Below are positions 53,110 to 62,764 of a stretch of 64,000 bases of DNA, in pieces. Position 1 is the stretch's first letter. The number at the start of each line of letters is the position of its first letter. The stretch is from assembly GCF_046600715.1 (NCBI RefSeq), contig NZ_JBJMAV010000005.1, positions 124,001-188,000 of the forward strand, written 5' to 3'. A model generated the notes under the pieces. It made no database searches, was not told where the DNA came from, and saw only the letters and a program-made list of their open reading frames with translations. The translations under genes were made by a program, and so were the position numbers. This DNA comes from Lysobacter_C viscosus. Its GTDB lineage: Bacteria; Pseudomonadota; Gammaproteobacteria; Xanthomonadales; Xanthomonadaceae.

Positions 53110-53475
53110 GTGTACGATCCCTTGCAAGCAGGCCAACGCCTGGCACGCCGAACGGCGGCCTGGCAGGCCGGAACGACAGCGCTGCTGGCCTTGGCGCTGC
53201 TGCTGCAGGGGGTTTCGCACGCGATCGCGGCAGCGGTCGGAGGGGCGGCGATGCTGGTCGGCGGGGTGCTCGCGGCACGACTCATGGTCGGCGGCGGGGT
53301 CATGCCCGCCGGGGCGGTGATGGCACGCTGGTTCGCCGGCGTCGTGCTCAAGCTGGCGCTGGTTTTCACCGTGCTGCTGCTGGGCCTGGGCGCATGGCGC
53401 CTGCCACCGTTGGCATTGCTGGCGGGTGTCGTGGTCGCGCTGCTGACGCAGCTGCTGGCCGCGGCCCGCCACTGA
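53110..53475 (+). CDS. atpI: ATP synthase subunit I
   Basis: A 121-residue membrane protein with four hydrophobic segments (ALLALALLLQGVSHAIAAAV, AAMLVGGVLAARLMV, FAGVVLKLALVFTVLLLGLG, LALLAGVVVALLTQLLAAAR) preceding atpB, as in other atp operons, where AtpI helps assembly of the c-ring. The GTG start is the most likely; in-frame codons upstream run through the promoter region and are unlikely to be translated. Confidence 0.85.
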   Translation: MYDPLQAGQRLARRTAAWQAGTTALLALALLLQGVSHAIAAAVGGAAMLVGGVLAARLMVGGGVMPAGAVMARWFAGVVLKLALVFTVLLLGLGAWRLPPLALLAGVVVALLTQLLAAARH

Positions 53476-53511
53476 TCGGACAACTTCAACTTCTTAACGG
53501 GTTCAGGACAC

Positions 53512-54309
53512 ATGGCGGGCGAGGCGGAACTGACTCCCACCGGGTACATCCAACACCACCTCCAGAACCTGACGGCGTCGGTCGGCGAGGGGAGTTTCTG
53601 GACCCTGCACGTGGATACCCTGGTAACGGCGGTCCTGATGGGCCTGCTGATCGTGTTCGCCTTCTGGACGGCCACGCGCAACGCTACCGCCGGCGTGCCG
53701 GGCAAGTGGCAGGCGTTCGTCGAGATCTGCCTGGAGTTCGTCGACCGCCAGGCCAAGGACACCTACCACGGACCCAGCAAGCTGGTGACGCCCATCGCGA
53801 TCACCCTGTTCTTCTGGATCCTGATGATGAACCTGCTGAAGATGATCCCGGCGGACTTCATCGCGGTGCCGCTGACCTGGGTCGGCGTGCACTACTGGAA
53901 GCCGGTCCCGACCGCAGACGTCAACGCCACGCTCGGCCTGTCGATCAGCGTGTTCTTCCTGATGCTGTTCTTCGCGTTGCGCGCCAAGGGCCTGGGGGGG
54001 TTCACCAAGGAGTTCCTGACCGCGCCGTTCGGCAAGTGGATGATGCCGTTCAACCTGATCCTCAACACCGTCGAGTGGCTGAGCAAGCCGATCTCGCTGG
54101 CGATGCGACTGTTCGGCAACATGTTCGGCGGCGAGATCGTGTTCCTGCTGATCTGGGTCCTGGGCGGCGCGGGCATCCTCGGCGCGTTCGCCGGTGGCCT
54201 GTTCGGCCTGGGCTGGATGCTGTTCCACCTGCTGGTGATCCCGCTGCAGGCCTTCATCTTCATGATGTTGTCGATCGTCTACCTCAGCCTTTCGGAAGAC
54301 GCCCACTGA
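53512..54309 (+). CDS. atpB: ATP synthase F0 subunit a
   Basis: A 265-residue inner-membrane protein forming the proton half-channels. The essential Arg is in ISLAMRLFGNMFGGE. About five to six membrane helices are visible and the C-terminus LIPLQAFIFMMLSIVYLSLS-type segment is conserved. First F0 gene after atpI, with 36 bases between. Confidence 0.97.
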   Translation: MAGEAELTPTGYIQHHLQNLTASVGEGSFWTLHVDTLVTAVLMGLLIVFAFWTATRNATAGVPGKWQAFVEICLEFVDRQAKDTYHGPSKLVTPIAITLFFWILMMNLLKMIPADFIAVPLTWVGVHYWKPVPTADVNATLGLSISVFFLMLFFALRAKGLGGFTKEFLTAPFGKWMMPFNLILNTVEWLSKPISLAMRLFGNMFGGEIVFLLIWVLGGAGILGAFAGGLFGLGWMLFHLLVIPLQAFIFMMLSIVYLSLSEDAH

Positions 54310-54418
54310 TGCCTGCTTGAAGGGCATCTGCTGCACCCAGGGCGGCTGCCAACGCACGACCCGTTTTCGCTTCATCCATCCTCGTACCAACCCTTAAGCA
54401 CACGTTTCGGAGACCACC

Positions 54419-54715
54419 ATGGAAATCCTTGCCCACCTCGCTTCGGTTCAGGCCTCGACCGTTCTGGCCATCGGCATCATGATCGGCCTCGCCGCCCTCG
54501 GCGCCGGTATCGGCCTGGCCATCATGGCCGGCAAGTTCCTCGAGTCGGCCGCCCGCCAGCCGGAGCTGATCCCGGTCCTGCAGGTCCGCATGTTCATCAC
54601 CGCCGGCCTGATCGACGCCGCGTTCATCATCACCGTCGCCGTCGCGCTGCTGCTGGCCTTCGCCAATCCGCTGGCGTCGGCCCTGCTGGCCCAGGCCGCG
54701 CAGGTCGCCGGCTAA
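54419..54715 (+). CDS. atpE: ATP synthase F0 subunit c
   Basis: A 98-residue hairpin of two membrane helices joined by the polar loop ARQPELIP. The proton-binding Asp66 is in GLIDAAFIITV. It assembles into the rotor ring. The longer N-terminus than E. coli (about 12 extra residues) is common in related bacteria. Confidence 0.97.
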   Translation: MEILAHLASVQASTVLAIGIMIGLAALGAGIGLAIMAGKFLESAARQPELIPVLQVRMFITAGLIDAAFIITVAVALLLAFANPLASALLAQAAQVAG

Positions 54716-54821
54716 GCACCGGTCGCAAACCGCGACACCGGCACCGTGCCGGCGTCGCGGCGATGAAGGGTCGGTGCCCTCCGGCACCGACACCCCTCTC
54801 AGCACTGGCAGAGCCTTACGC

Positions 54822-55292
54822 ATGAATATCAACCTCACGCTGTTCGCCCAGGCGCTGGCCTTCGCCGCGTTGATCTGGATCATCGCCACCAAGATCTGGC
54901 CGCCGCTGCTGGCCGCTATCGAGGAGCGCCAGAAGAAGATCGCCGAAGGCCTGGCCGCGGCCGACAACAGCCAGAAGGCGCTGGCCCAGGCCCAGGAAAA
55001 GGTCGACGCGAACCTGCGCGAAGCGCGTGGCAAGGCCAACGAGATCATCGACCAGGCCCACCAGCGCGCCAACCAGATCGTCGAGCAGGCCAAGAACGAC
55101 GCCATCGCCGAGGCCGAGCGGCAGAAGGCGCTGGCACTGGCCGAGATCGATTCCTCCGCGACCCGAGCGCGCGAAGACCTGCGTCGCCACGTCTCCGCCC
55201 TGGCGGTGACCGGTGCCGAGCGCCTGCTCAAGCGAGAGATCGACGCCAGCGCCCACAAGGCGCTGCTGGACGAACTCGCGGCCGAGATCTGA
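54822..55292 (+). CDS. atpF: ATP synthase F0 subunit b
   Basis: A 156-residue stator protein: one N-terminal membrane helix (LTLFAQALAFAALIWIIATK) and a long charged helix (QKALAQAQEKVDANLREARG) that dimerises as a coiled coil. MNINLT is the usual start, and the upstream frame from 54774 is a spacer between atpE and atpF. Confidence 0.95.
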   Translation: MNINLTLFAQALAFAALIWIIATKIWPPLLAAIEERQKKIAEGLAAADNSQKALAQAQEKVDANLREARGKANEIIDQAHQRANQIVEQAKNDAIAEAERQKALALAEIDSSATRAREDLRRHVSALAVTGAERLLKREIDASAHKALLDELAAEI

Positions 55293-55299
55293 CCGCGCC

Positions 55300-55827
55300 A
55301 TGAGCCAGCCCCTGACCCTTGCCCGTCCCTACGCCCGCGCAGCGTTCGCGTTGGCACGCGATGCCGGTCGCGCCGCGGAGTGGTCCCACGCGCTGGCGCT
55401 CGCCGCCCGCGTGTCGGCCGATCCCCGGGTGCACGGCCTGCTCGGCCACCCGCAGCTGAGCGATGCCGATGCGGTCATGCTGCTTGCGCCGGAGGGTGCC
55501 GACGACGCATTCGGCCGCTTCATCGCGCTGCTGGCCGACAACCGCCGGCTGCCGTTGCTGCCGGAAATCGCCGGCATGTACGAGGATCTGCGCGCCGACG
55601 CCGACCGCGTGGTCAAGGCCCACGTGACGGCGGCGAGCGCCTTGCCTGCGACGGAACTCGAATCGATCCGCGCCGCACTCAAGCGCCGCTTCGGTCGCGA
55701 GGTCGAGATCGAGACCTCGGTCGACGAATCGCTGATCGGCGGAGCGGTGATCGACGCCGGCGACGTGGTCATCGACGGTTCGCTCAAGGGCAAGCTCGCC
55801 CGCCTGCATTCGACGCTGACCCAGTAA
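55300..55827 (+). CDS. atpH: ATP synthase F1 subunit delta
   Basis: A 175-residue stator protein (TLARPYARAAFALARDAGRA at the N-terminus; DESLIGGAVIDAGDVVIDGS near the C-terminus) linking F1 to the b dimer. It begins seven bases after the atpF stop. Confidence 0.95.
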   Translation: MSQPLTLARPYARAAFALARDAGRAAEWSHALALAARVSADPRVHGLLGHPQLSDADAVMLLAPEGADDAFGRFIALLADNRRLPLLPEIAGMYEDLRADADRVVKAHVTAASALPATELESIRAALKRRFGREVEIETSVDESLIGGAVIDAGDVVIDGSLKGKLARLHSTLTQ

Positions 55828-55954
55828 CGAGACACAAGGACCGGGACCGCGCCATGGCGCCCCCGGCTCCGGTTCCCGCTCCGCCCTACTCGTTCCTACA
55901 ACAGTTTGATCCAACCGCGACGGCAGCCCGCCGCACGCGTTCGAGGAATCCCAA

Positions 55955-57520
<1,566 letters not shown>

Positions 57521-57647
57521 CGGCGGGCCCGGCTGGAGGCAGCGGGCGAGAGCGGGCGACCGGGTCCGGTTGGATCCGCTTCAGCCCCGCCCTCCATCAC
57601 CTCCCCGGCGTCCAACCCCCACACCAGCCAACCAAGCGAGAAGAGAC

Positions 57648-58511
57648 ATGGCAGGCGGCAGAGAAATCAAGACCAAGATCAAGAGCGTGCAGAACACCCG
57701 CAAGGTGACGCGCGCGCTCGAGATGGTGTCCGCCTCCAAGATCCGGAAGGCGCAGGAGCGGATGAAGACCTCGCGGCCCTACGCGCGGGTCATGAAGCAG
57801 GTCATCGGCCACCTGGCCCAGGCCAATTCCGACTACCAGCACCCCTACATGACCGAGCGCGCCAACCCCAGGCGCGTGGGTTACGTGATCGTCTCGTCCG
57901 ACCGCGGCCTGGCCGGCGGCCTCAACAACAACCTGTTCCGCAAGCTGCTGGGCGAGTTCCGCAGCTGGCAGGCGCAGGGCGTCGAGATCGACGTGGTAAC
58001 CATCGGCCAGAAGGCCTCGGTGTTCTTCCGCCGGATCAAGGTCAACATGCTGGCCTCGGTCACCCACCTGGACGACGCCCCGAAGCTGGAGCAGCTGGTG
58101 GGCGTGGTCAAGGTGATGCTTGACGCGTACAGCGAAGGCACCATCGACCGGGTGTTCATCTGCTACAACGATTTCGTCAACACGATGACCCAGCGCGCGG
58201 CGTTCGACCAGCTGCTGCCGCTGCCGGCGCCGGAAACGCAGGTCGCCAAGCATGACTGGGACTACATCTACGAACCCGACGCCGAGTCCGTGCTCGACCA
58301 CGTGCTGACGCGCTACATCGAGTCGCTGGTCTACCAGGCGGTGCTCGAGAACGTGGCCTCCGAGCATGCCGCGCGCATGGTCGCGATGAAGGCCGCCAGC
58401 GACAACGCCAACAAGCTGATCGACACCCTGCAACTGGTCTACAACAAGGCCCGGCAGGCGGCGATCACCCAGGAAATTTCCGAGATCGTCGGCGGCGCCG
58501 CGGCGGTCTGA
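57648..58511 (+). CDS. atpG: ATP synthase F1 subunit gamma
   Basis: A 287-residue rotor shaft. The N-terminal helix (REIKTKIKSVQNTRKVTRAL) and C-terminal helix (KLIDTLQLVYNKARQAAITQ) form the coiled coil in the alpha3beta3 ring. The middle carries SSDRGLAGGLNNNLF. Confidence 0.97.
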   Translation: MAGGREIKTKIKSVQNTRKVTRALEMVSASKIRKAQERMKTSRPYARVMKQVIGHLAQANSDYQHPYMTERANPRRVGYVIVSSDRGLAGGLNNNLFRKLLGEFRSWQAQGVEIDVVTIGQKASVFFRRIKVNMLASVTHLDDAPKLEQLVGVVKVMLDAYSEGTIDRVFICYNDFVNTMTQRAAFDQLLPLPAPETQVAKHDWDYIYEPDAESVLDHVLTRYIESLVYQAVLENVASEHAARMVAMKAASDNANKLIDTLQLVYNKARQAAITQEISEIVGGAAAV

Positions 58512-58579
58512 TCCCTTTTTCCCCGCAGGTGCGCCCGTCGCGCCCGCACAGCAGCATTAGAGAGTCTGAGGACACAGTG

Positions 58580-59992
58580 ATGAGCAACCAGGGCAAGATC
58601 GTCCAGATCATCGGCGCCGTCGTCGACGTGGAGTTTCCGCGCGATGGCGTGCCGCGCGTGTATGACGCACTGAAGGTGGACAACACCGCCATCACGCTGG
58701 AAGTCCAGCAGCAGCTGGGTGACGGCGTGGTCCGCACCATCGCGCTGGGCTCGACCGACGGCCTCAAGCGCAACCTGGTGGCCACCAACACCGGCAAGGC
58801 GATCTCCGTGCCGGTCGGCATGGGCACCCTGGGCCGCATCATGGACGTGCTCGGCCGCCCGATCGACGAGGCCGGCCCGGTCGACGCCGCGGACCACTGG
58901 GAAATCCACCGCGACGCGCCCAGCTACGAGGAGCAGTCCTCGACCAACGAGCTGCTGGAAACCGGCATCAAGGTCATCGACCTGATGTGCCCGTTCGCCA
59001 AGGGCGGCAAGGTCGGCCTGTTCGGCGGCGCCGGCGTGGGCAAGACCGTCAACATGATGGAGCTCATCAACAATATCGCCAAGGCGCACGAGGGCCTGTC
59101 GGTGTTCGCCGGCGTGGGTGAGCGTACCCGCGAGGGCAACGACTTCTACCACGAGATGAAGGACTCCAACGTCCTCGACAAGGTCGCGATGGTGTACGGC
59201 CAGATGAACGAGCCGCCGGGCAACCGCCTGCGCGTCGCGCTGACCGGCCTGACCATGGCCGAGTACTTCCGCGACGACAAGGATCCGGCGACCGGCAAGG
59301 GGCGCGACATCCTGTTCTTCGTGGACAACATCTACCGCTACACCCTGGCCGGCACCGAGGTCTCGGCGCTGCTGGGCCGCATGCCGTCGGCGGTGGGCTA
59401 CCAGCCCACCCTGGCCGAGGAAATGGGCGTGCTGCAGGAGCGCATCACCTCGACCAAGACCGGCTCGATCACCTCGATCCAGGCCGTGTACGTGCCCGCC
59501 GACGACCTGACCGACCCGTCCCCGGCGACCACCTTCGCCCACCTCGACGCCACCGTCGTGCTGTCGCGAAACATCGCCTCGCTGGGTATCTACCCGGCCG
59601 TCGACCCGCTGGACTCCACCTCGCGCCAGCTCGACCCGAACGTGATCGGCAACGAGCACTACGACGTCGCGCGCAAGGTCCAGGCGACGCTGCAGAAGTA
59701 CAAGGAGCTCAAGGACATCATCGCCATCCTGGGCATGGACGAGCTGTCCGAAGAGGACAAGCAGGCCGTGTCGCGCGCGCGCAAGATCGAGCGCTTCTTC
59801 AGCCAGCCCTTCCACGTCGCCGAGGTATTCACCGGTTCGCCGGGCAAGTACGTCACCCTCAAGGACACGATCCGTGGCTTCAAGGGGATCGTCGAAGGCG
59901 AGTACGACCACCTGCCCGAGCAGGCGTTCTACATGGTCGGCGCGATCGAGGAAGCGGTCGAGAAGGCCAAGAAGATGGGCGTGGAGGCGTAA
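58580..59992 (+). CDS. atpD: ATP synthase F1 subunit beta
   Basis: A 470-residue catalytic subunit. P-loop GGAGVGKT, catalytic Glu in GERTREGND, Walker B in ILFFVDNIYRY. MSNQGKIVQ start with agtctgagga-type site upstream. Highly conserved, as expected. Confidence 0.98.
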   Translation: MSNQGKIVQIIGAVVDVEFPRDGVPRVYDALKVDNTAITLEVQQQLGDGVVRTIALGSTDGLKRNLVATNTGKAISVPVGMGTLGRIMDVLGRPIDEAGPVDAADHWEIHRDAPSYEEQSSTNELLETGIKVIDLMCPFAKGGKVGLFGGAGVGKTVNMMELINNIAKAHEGLSVFAGVGERTREGNDFYHEMKDSNVLDKVAMVYGQMNEPPGNRLRVALTGLTMAEYFRDDKDPATGKGRDILFFVDNIYRYTLAGTEVSALLGRMPSAVGYQPTLAEEMGVLQERITSTKTGSITSIQAVYVPADDLTDPSPATTFAHLDATVVLSRNIASLGIYPAVDPLDSTSRQLDPNVIGNEHYDVARKVQATLQKYKELKDIIAILGMDELSEEDKQAVSRARKIERFFSQPFHVAEVFTGSPGKYVTLKDTIRGFKGIVEGEYDHLPEQAFYMVGAIEEAVEKAKKMGVEA

Positions 59993-60110
59993 CAGCCCGG
60001 CTACGGGCTGGGTTTTCGGGACACCGGCGCGAGCCGGCACCCGACTCCCCGGCCCCTGATCCCGGTACCTGTCTCCGAACCCCAGCCGCATCGAGCCAAG
60101 CGAGAGCCCC

Positions 60111-60533
60111 ATGAGCACATTCCGCTGCGACATCGTCAGTGCCGAGGAAGAGATCTTCCACGGCGAAGCCGAGCTGCTGGTTGCCACCGGCGAGATCGGT
60201 GAACTGGGCATCGCGCCCAAGCACGCCCCGCTGATCACCCGCCTCAAGCCCGGCAAGGTCGTGGTGACGCTGCCCGGCGGCGAGCAGCTGGACTTCGCCG
60301 TCTCCGGCGGGATCCTCGAGGTCCAGCCGACGGTCGTGACCGTGCTGGCCGATACGGCGGTACGCGCCCAGGACATCGACGAGGCCTCCGTCCGCGCCGC
60401 CAAGGAAGAAGCAGAGCGGGCGCTGGCGGGTCGCGGCGAGAAGATGGAAGTGGCCGAGGCGCAGGCCAAGCTGGCCGAGGCGATGGCCCAGCTACAGGCG
60501 CTGGAGCGCCTGCGCAAGAACATGAAGCACTGA
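60111..60533 (+). CDS. atpC: ATP synthase F1 subunit epsilon
   Basis: A 140-residue subunit with a beta-sandwich N-terminus (MSTFRCDIVSAEEEIFHGEA) and a C-terminal helical hairpin (AKEEAERALAGRGEKMEVAE) that can inhibit ATP hydrolysis. Last gene of the operon; a hairpin follows. Confidence 0.97.
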   Translation: MSTFRCDIVSAEEEIFHGEAELLVATGEIGELGIAPKHAPLITRLKPGKVVVTLPGGEQLDFAVSGGILEVQPTVVTVLADTAVRAQDIDEASVRAAKEEAERALAGRGEKMEVAEAQAKLAEAMAQLQALERLRKNMKH

Positions 60534-60562
60534 CGCGTCGCTCGACCAGGCCGCGATCAGAC

Positions 60563-60593
60563 CGCGAAGGGCCGGCATTGCCGGCCCTTCGCG
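60563..60593 (+). terminator. Terminator hairpin of the atp operon
   Basis: A perfect 14-bp stem CGCGAAGGGCCGGC/GCCGGCCCTTCGCG with loop ATT, 30 bases after atpC. There is no U-run, so termination may depend on Rho or the stem's strength; it may also serve the minus-strand gtrA-like gene. Confidence 0.7.
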
Positions 60594-60659
60594 TATGTGG
60601 GGTCCGCCGCGCGGGCCACGGGACGATCACGCAGGCCGAGCGAGCGCCCGCACCCTGTA

Positions 60660-61043
60660 TCAGCGTCGATAGACCCAGTGTCGCGACAGCAGGAAGCCGA
60701 CCCCGCCGAGCACCAGCTCCACCCCGGGCTTGGCCAGCCACGTCCACTTCAGGCCCACCGCATCGTCGATCGCACCGATTGCCCAGGTGCTTGCCAGCGT
60801 GGTCAACAGCCACATCATCGCGAAGCGGCCGAACTGGCGCCGACCGATCCGGGTCTCGTCGCCGGCGAAGGTGATCCGGCCATTGAGCCAGAAGCCCAGC
60901 AATGCGCCGCTGACACGCCCTGCGACGTTGGCCGGTTCCACCGGCATGCCCAGGTGGCTCAGCCCCACCATGACCCCCCAATCCAGCAGCCACTGGACCA
61001 TGCCGATCGCCAGGTAATGGCGACCCTGCCGGCCCAGGCTCAT
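60660..61043 (-). CDS. GtrA-family membrane protein
   Basis: A 127-residue protein with four membrane helices (AIGMVQWLLDWGVMVGL, ANVAGRVSGALLGFWLNGRI, FGRFAMMWLLTTLASTWAIG, LVLGGVGFLLSRHWVY). The FWLNGRITF motif and C-terminal LSRHWVYRR are typical of GtrA-like proteins, which assist flipping of lipid-linked sugars. No glycosyltransferase partner is adjacent. Divergent from glmU. Confidence 0.85.
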   Translation of the reverse strand: MSLGRQGRHYLAIGMVQWLLDWGVMVGLSHLGMPVEPANVAGRVSGALLGFWLNGRITFAGDETRIGRRQFGRFAMMWLLTTLASTWAIGAIDDAVGLKWTWLAKPGVELVLGGVGFLLSRHWVYRR

Positions 61044-61188
61044 GCGCGGTCCCGACGGTGCGGCCCGCGTGCATGGGCAGGTGCCACCCCCGGCAGCGTG
61101 GGCGTGGCTGGAGCAGGCACGGGGATTCCGCGGCGGTCGGGGGTCGTTCGGAGGCGCGGCACCGCGGCATCCTAACAGCGGTGGCGGC

Positions 61189-61194
61189 TAGAAT
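61189..61194 (+). promoter_or_regulatory. Candidate -10 element of glmU
   Basis: TAGAAT about 30 bases before the glmU start. The -35 region is not well matched. The same form occurs before rsmC and glmS. Confidence 0.35.
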
Positions 61195-61223
61195 CCGCAC
61201 CTTGTCCCCGCCCTGGAGCCCCC

Positions 61224-62594
61224 ATGCCCGCACCGTTGCACGTCGTCATCCTCGCTGCCGGAGAGGGCAAGCGGATGCGTTCGTCAGTGCCCAAGGTCCT
61301 GCAGCCGATCGCCGGACGCCCGATGCTCGGCCACGTGATCGATACCGCCCGCGCGCTGGCGCCGGCGGGTATCCACGTGGTCTACGGGCACGGCGGCGAC
61401 GCGGTGCGTGACGCCTTTTCCGGCGAGACCGACCTGAACTGGTCCGAGCAGCGCCAGCGCCTGGGCACCGGCCATGCCGTGCAACAAGCCATGCCCGACG
61501 TCCCCACCGAGGCACGGGTGCTGGTGCTGTACGGCGACGTGCCGCTGATTGCCGCAGACACACTGCAACGCCTGCTCGATGCCCCCGGCCGCATCGCGGT
61601 GCTGGTGGCGGACCTGGCCGATCCCACCGGCTACGGACGCATCGTCCGCGATGCCGAAGGCAAGGTGGCGCGGATCGTCGAGCACAAGGACGCCGACGAC
61701 GACCAGCGCGAGATCCGCACCGTCAACACCGGCATCCTGGTGGCCGACGGCGAGCCGTTGCGGCGCTGGCTGGACGGGCTTGGCAACGAGAACGCGCAGG
61801 GCGAGTACTACCTGACCGACGTGTTTGCCGCGGCCACGGGCGAATACGATGCCGCCGAGATGGTGCACGTGCGCGAACCAATCGAGGTGGAGGGCGCCAA
61901 CGACCGCTGGCAGCTGTCGCAGCTCGAACGCGCATTCCAGCTTCGCGCCGCGCGTGCGTTGTGCGTGGACGGCGCGCGCCTGGCCGACCCGGCGCGCATC
62001 GACGTGCGCGGCACCGTCAAGGTCGACCGCGACGTGGCGATCGATGTCGACGTGGTGCTGGAGGGGGACGTCGAACTGGGCGAGGGTGTGGTCATCGGTC
62101 CCTTCTGCCGCCTGCGCAACGTTCGCCTCGGCCCCGGCACCGAAGTACGGGCGCACTGCGACCTGGACGGGGTGGTGGTGGAGGGTTCGGCGACGATCGG
62201 TCCGTTCGCGCGGCTGCGCCCGGGCACGGTGCTGGCCGACGGCGTGCACATCGGCAACTTCGTGGAAACCAAGGCCACCCGGATGGGCGTGTCCAGCAAG
62301 GCCAACCACCTCACCTACCTGGGCGATGCGGTTGTCGGCAGCGGCGTCAACATCGGCGCCGGGACGATCACCTGCAACTACGACGGCGCCAACAAGTCGG
62401 TGACCACCATCGAGGACGGCGCCTTCATCGGCTCCAACACCTCCCTGGTCGCGCCGGTAACCGTGGGCAAGGACGCCACGATCGCGGCGGGGTCGGTGAT
62501 CACCCGCCCTGCGCCTGCGGGCCAGCTCAGCGTGGCCCGGGGGCGCCAGTCGGTGGTGGAAGGTTGGCAGAGGCCCGTGAAGCAACCCAAGTAG
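61224..62594 (+). CDS. glmU: Bifunctional GlcN-1-P acetyltransferase / GlcNAc-1-P uridyltransferase
   Basis: A 456-residue cytoplasmic enzyme making UDP-GlcNAc for peptidoglycan and LPS. The uridyltransferase half starts LAAGEGKRMRSSVPKVLQP and includes VLYGDVPLI. The C-terminal left-handed beta-helix contains hexapeptide repeats and the acetyltransferase His in GNFVETKATRMGVSSKANHL. Followed after 170 bases by glmS, the previous pathway step. Confidence 0.97.
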   Translation: MPAPLHVVILAAGEGKRMRSSVPKVLQPIAGRPMLGHVIDTARALAPAGIHVVYGHGGDAVRDAFSGETDLNWSEQRQRLGTGHAVQQAMPDVPTEARVLVLYGDVPLIAADTLQRLLDAPGRIAVLVADLADPTGYGRIVRDAEGKVARIVEHKDADDDQREIRTVNTGILVADGEPLRRWLDGLGNENAQGEYYLTDVFAAATGEYDAAEMVHVREPIEVEGANDRWQLSQLERAFQLRAARALCVDGARLADPARIDVRGTVKVDRDVAIDVDVVLEGDVELGEGVVIGPFCRLRNVRLGPGTEVRAHCDLDGVVVEGSATIGPFARLRPGTVLADGVHIGNFVETKATRMGVSSKANHLTYLGDAVVGSGVNIGAGTITCNYDGANKSVTTIEDGAFIGSNTSLVAPVTVGKDATIAAGSVITRPAPAGQLSVARGRQSVVEGWQRPVKQPK

Positions 62595-62729
62595 CATGTG
62601 CCCGGCCGCCGCGGCCAGGCCAGCGATAGGGCGTCCGGCGTCGCGCTGCAGGGTTTCGGGGCGAGATTCGCTGCCCGGGCCTGGGGGCCACGGGCGCCGG
62701 CGCGGAGTGCCCGGCGGGACCTAAACGGC

Positions 62730-62735
62730 TAGACT
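62730..62735 (+). promoter_or_regulatory. Candidate -10 element of glmS
   Basis: TAGACT about 30 bases upstream of the glmS start, with ctgaagga acting as ribosome site (62746-62754). No clear -35. Confidence 0.3.
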
Positions 62736-62764
62736 GCGCGATCCCCTGAAGGAGCTCGCCGCGC

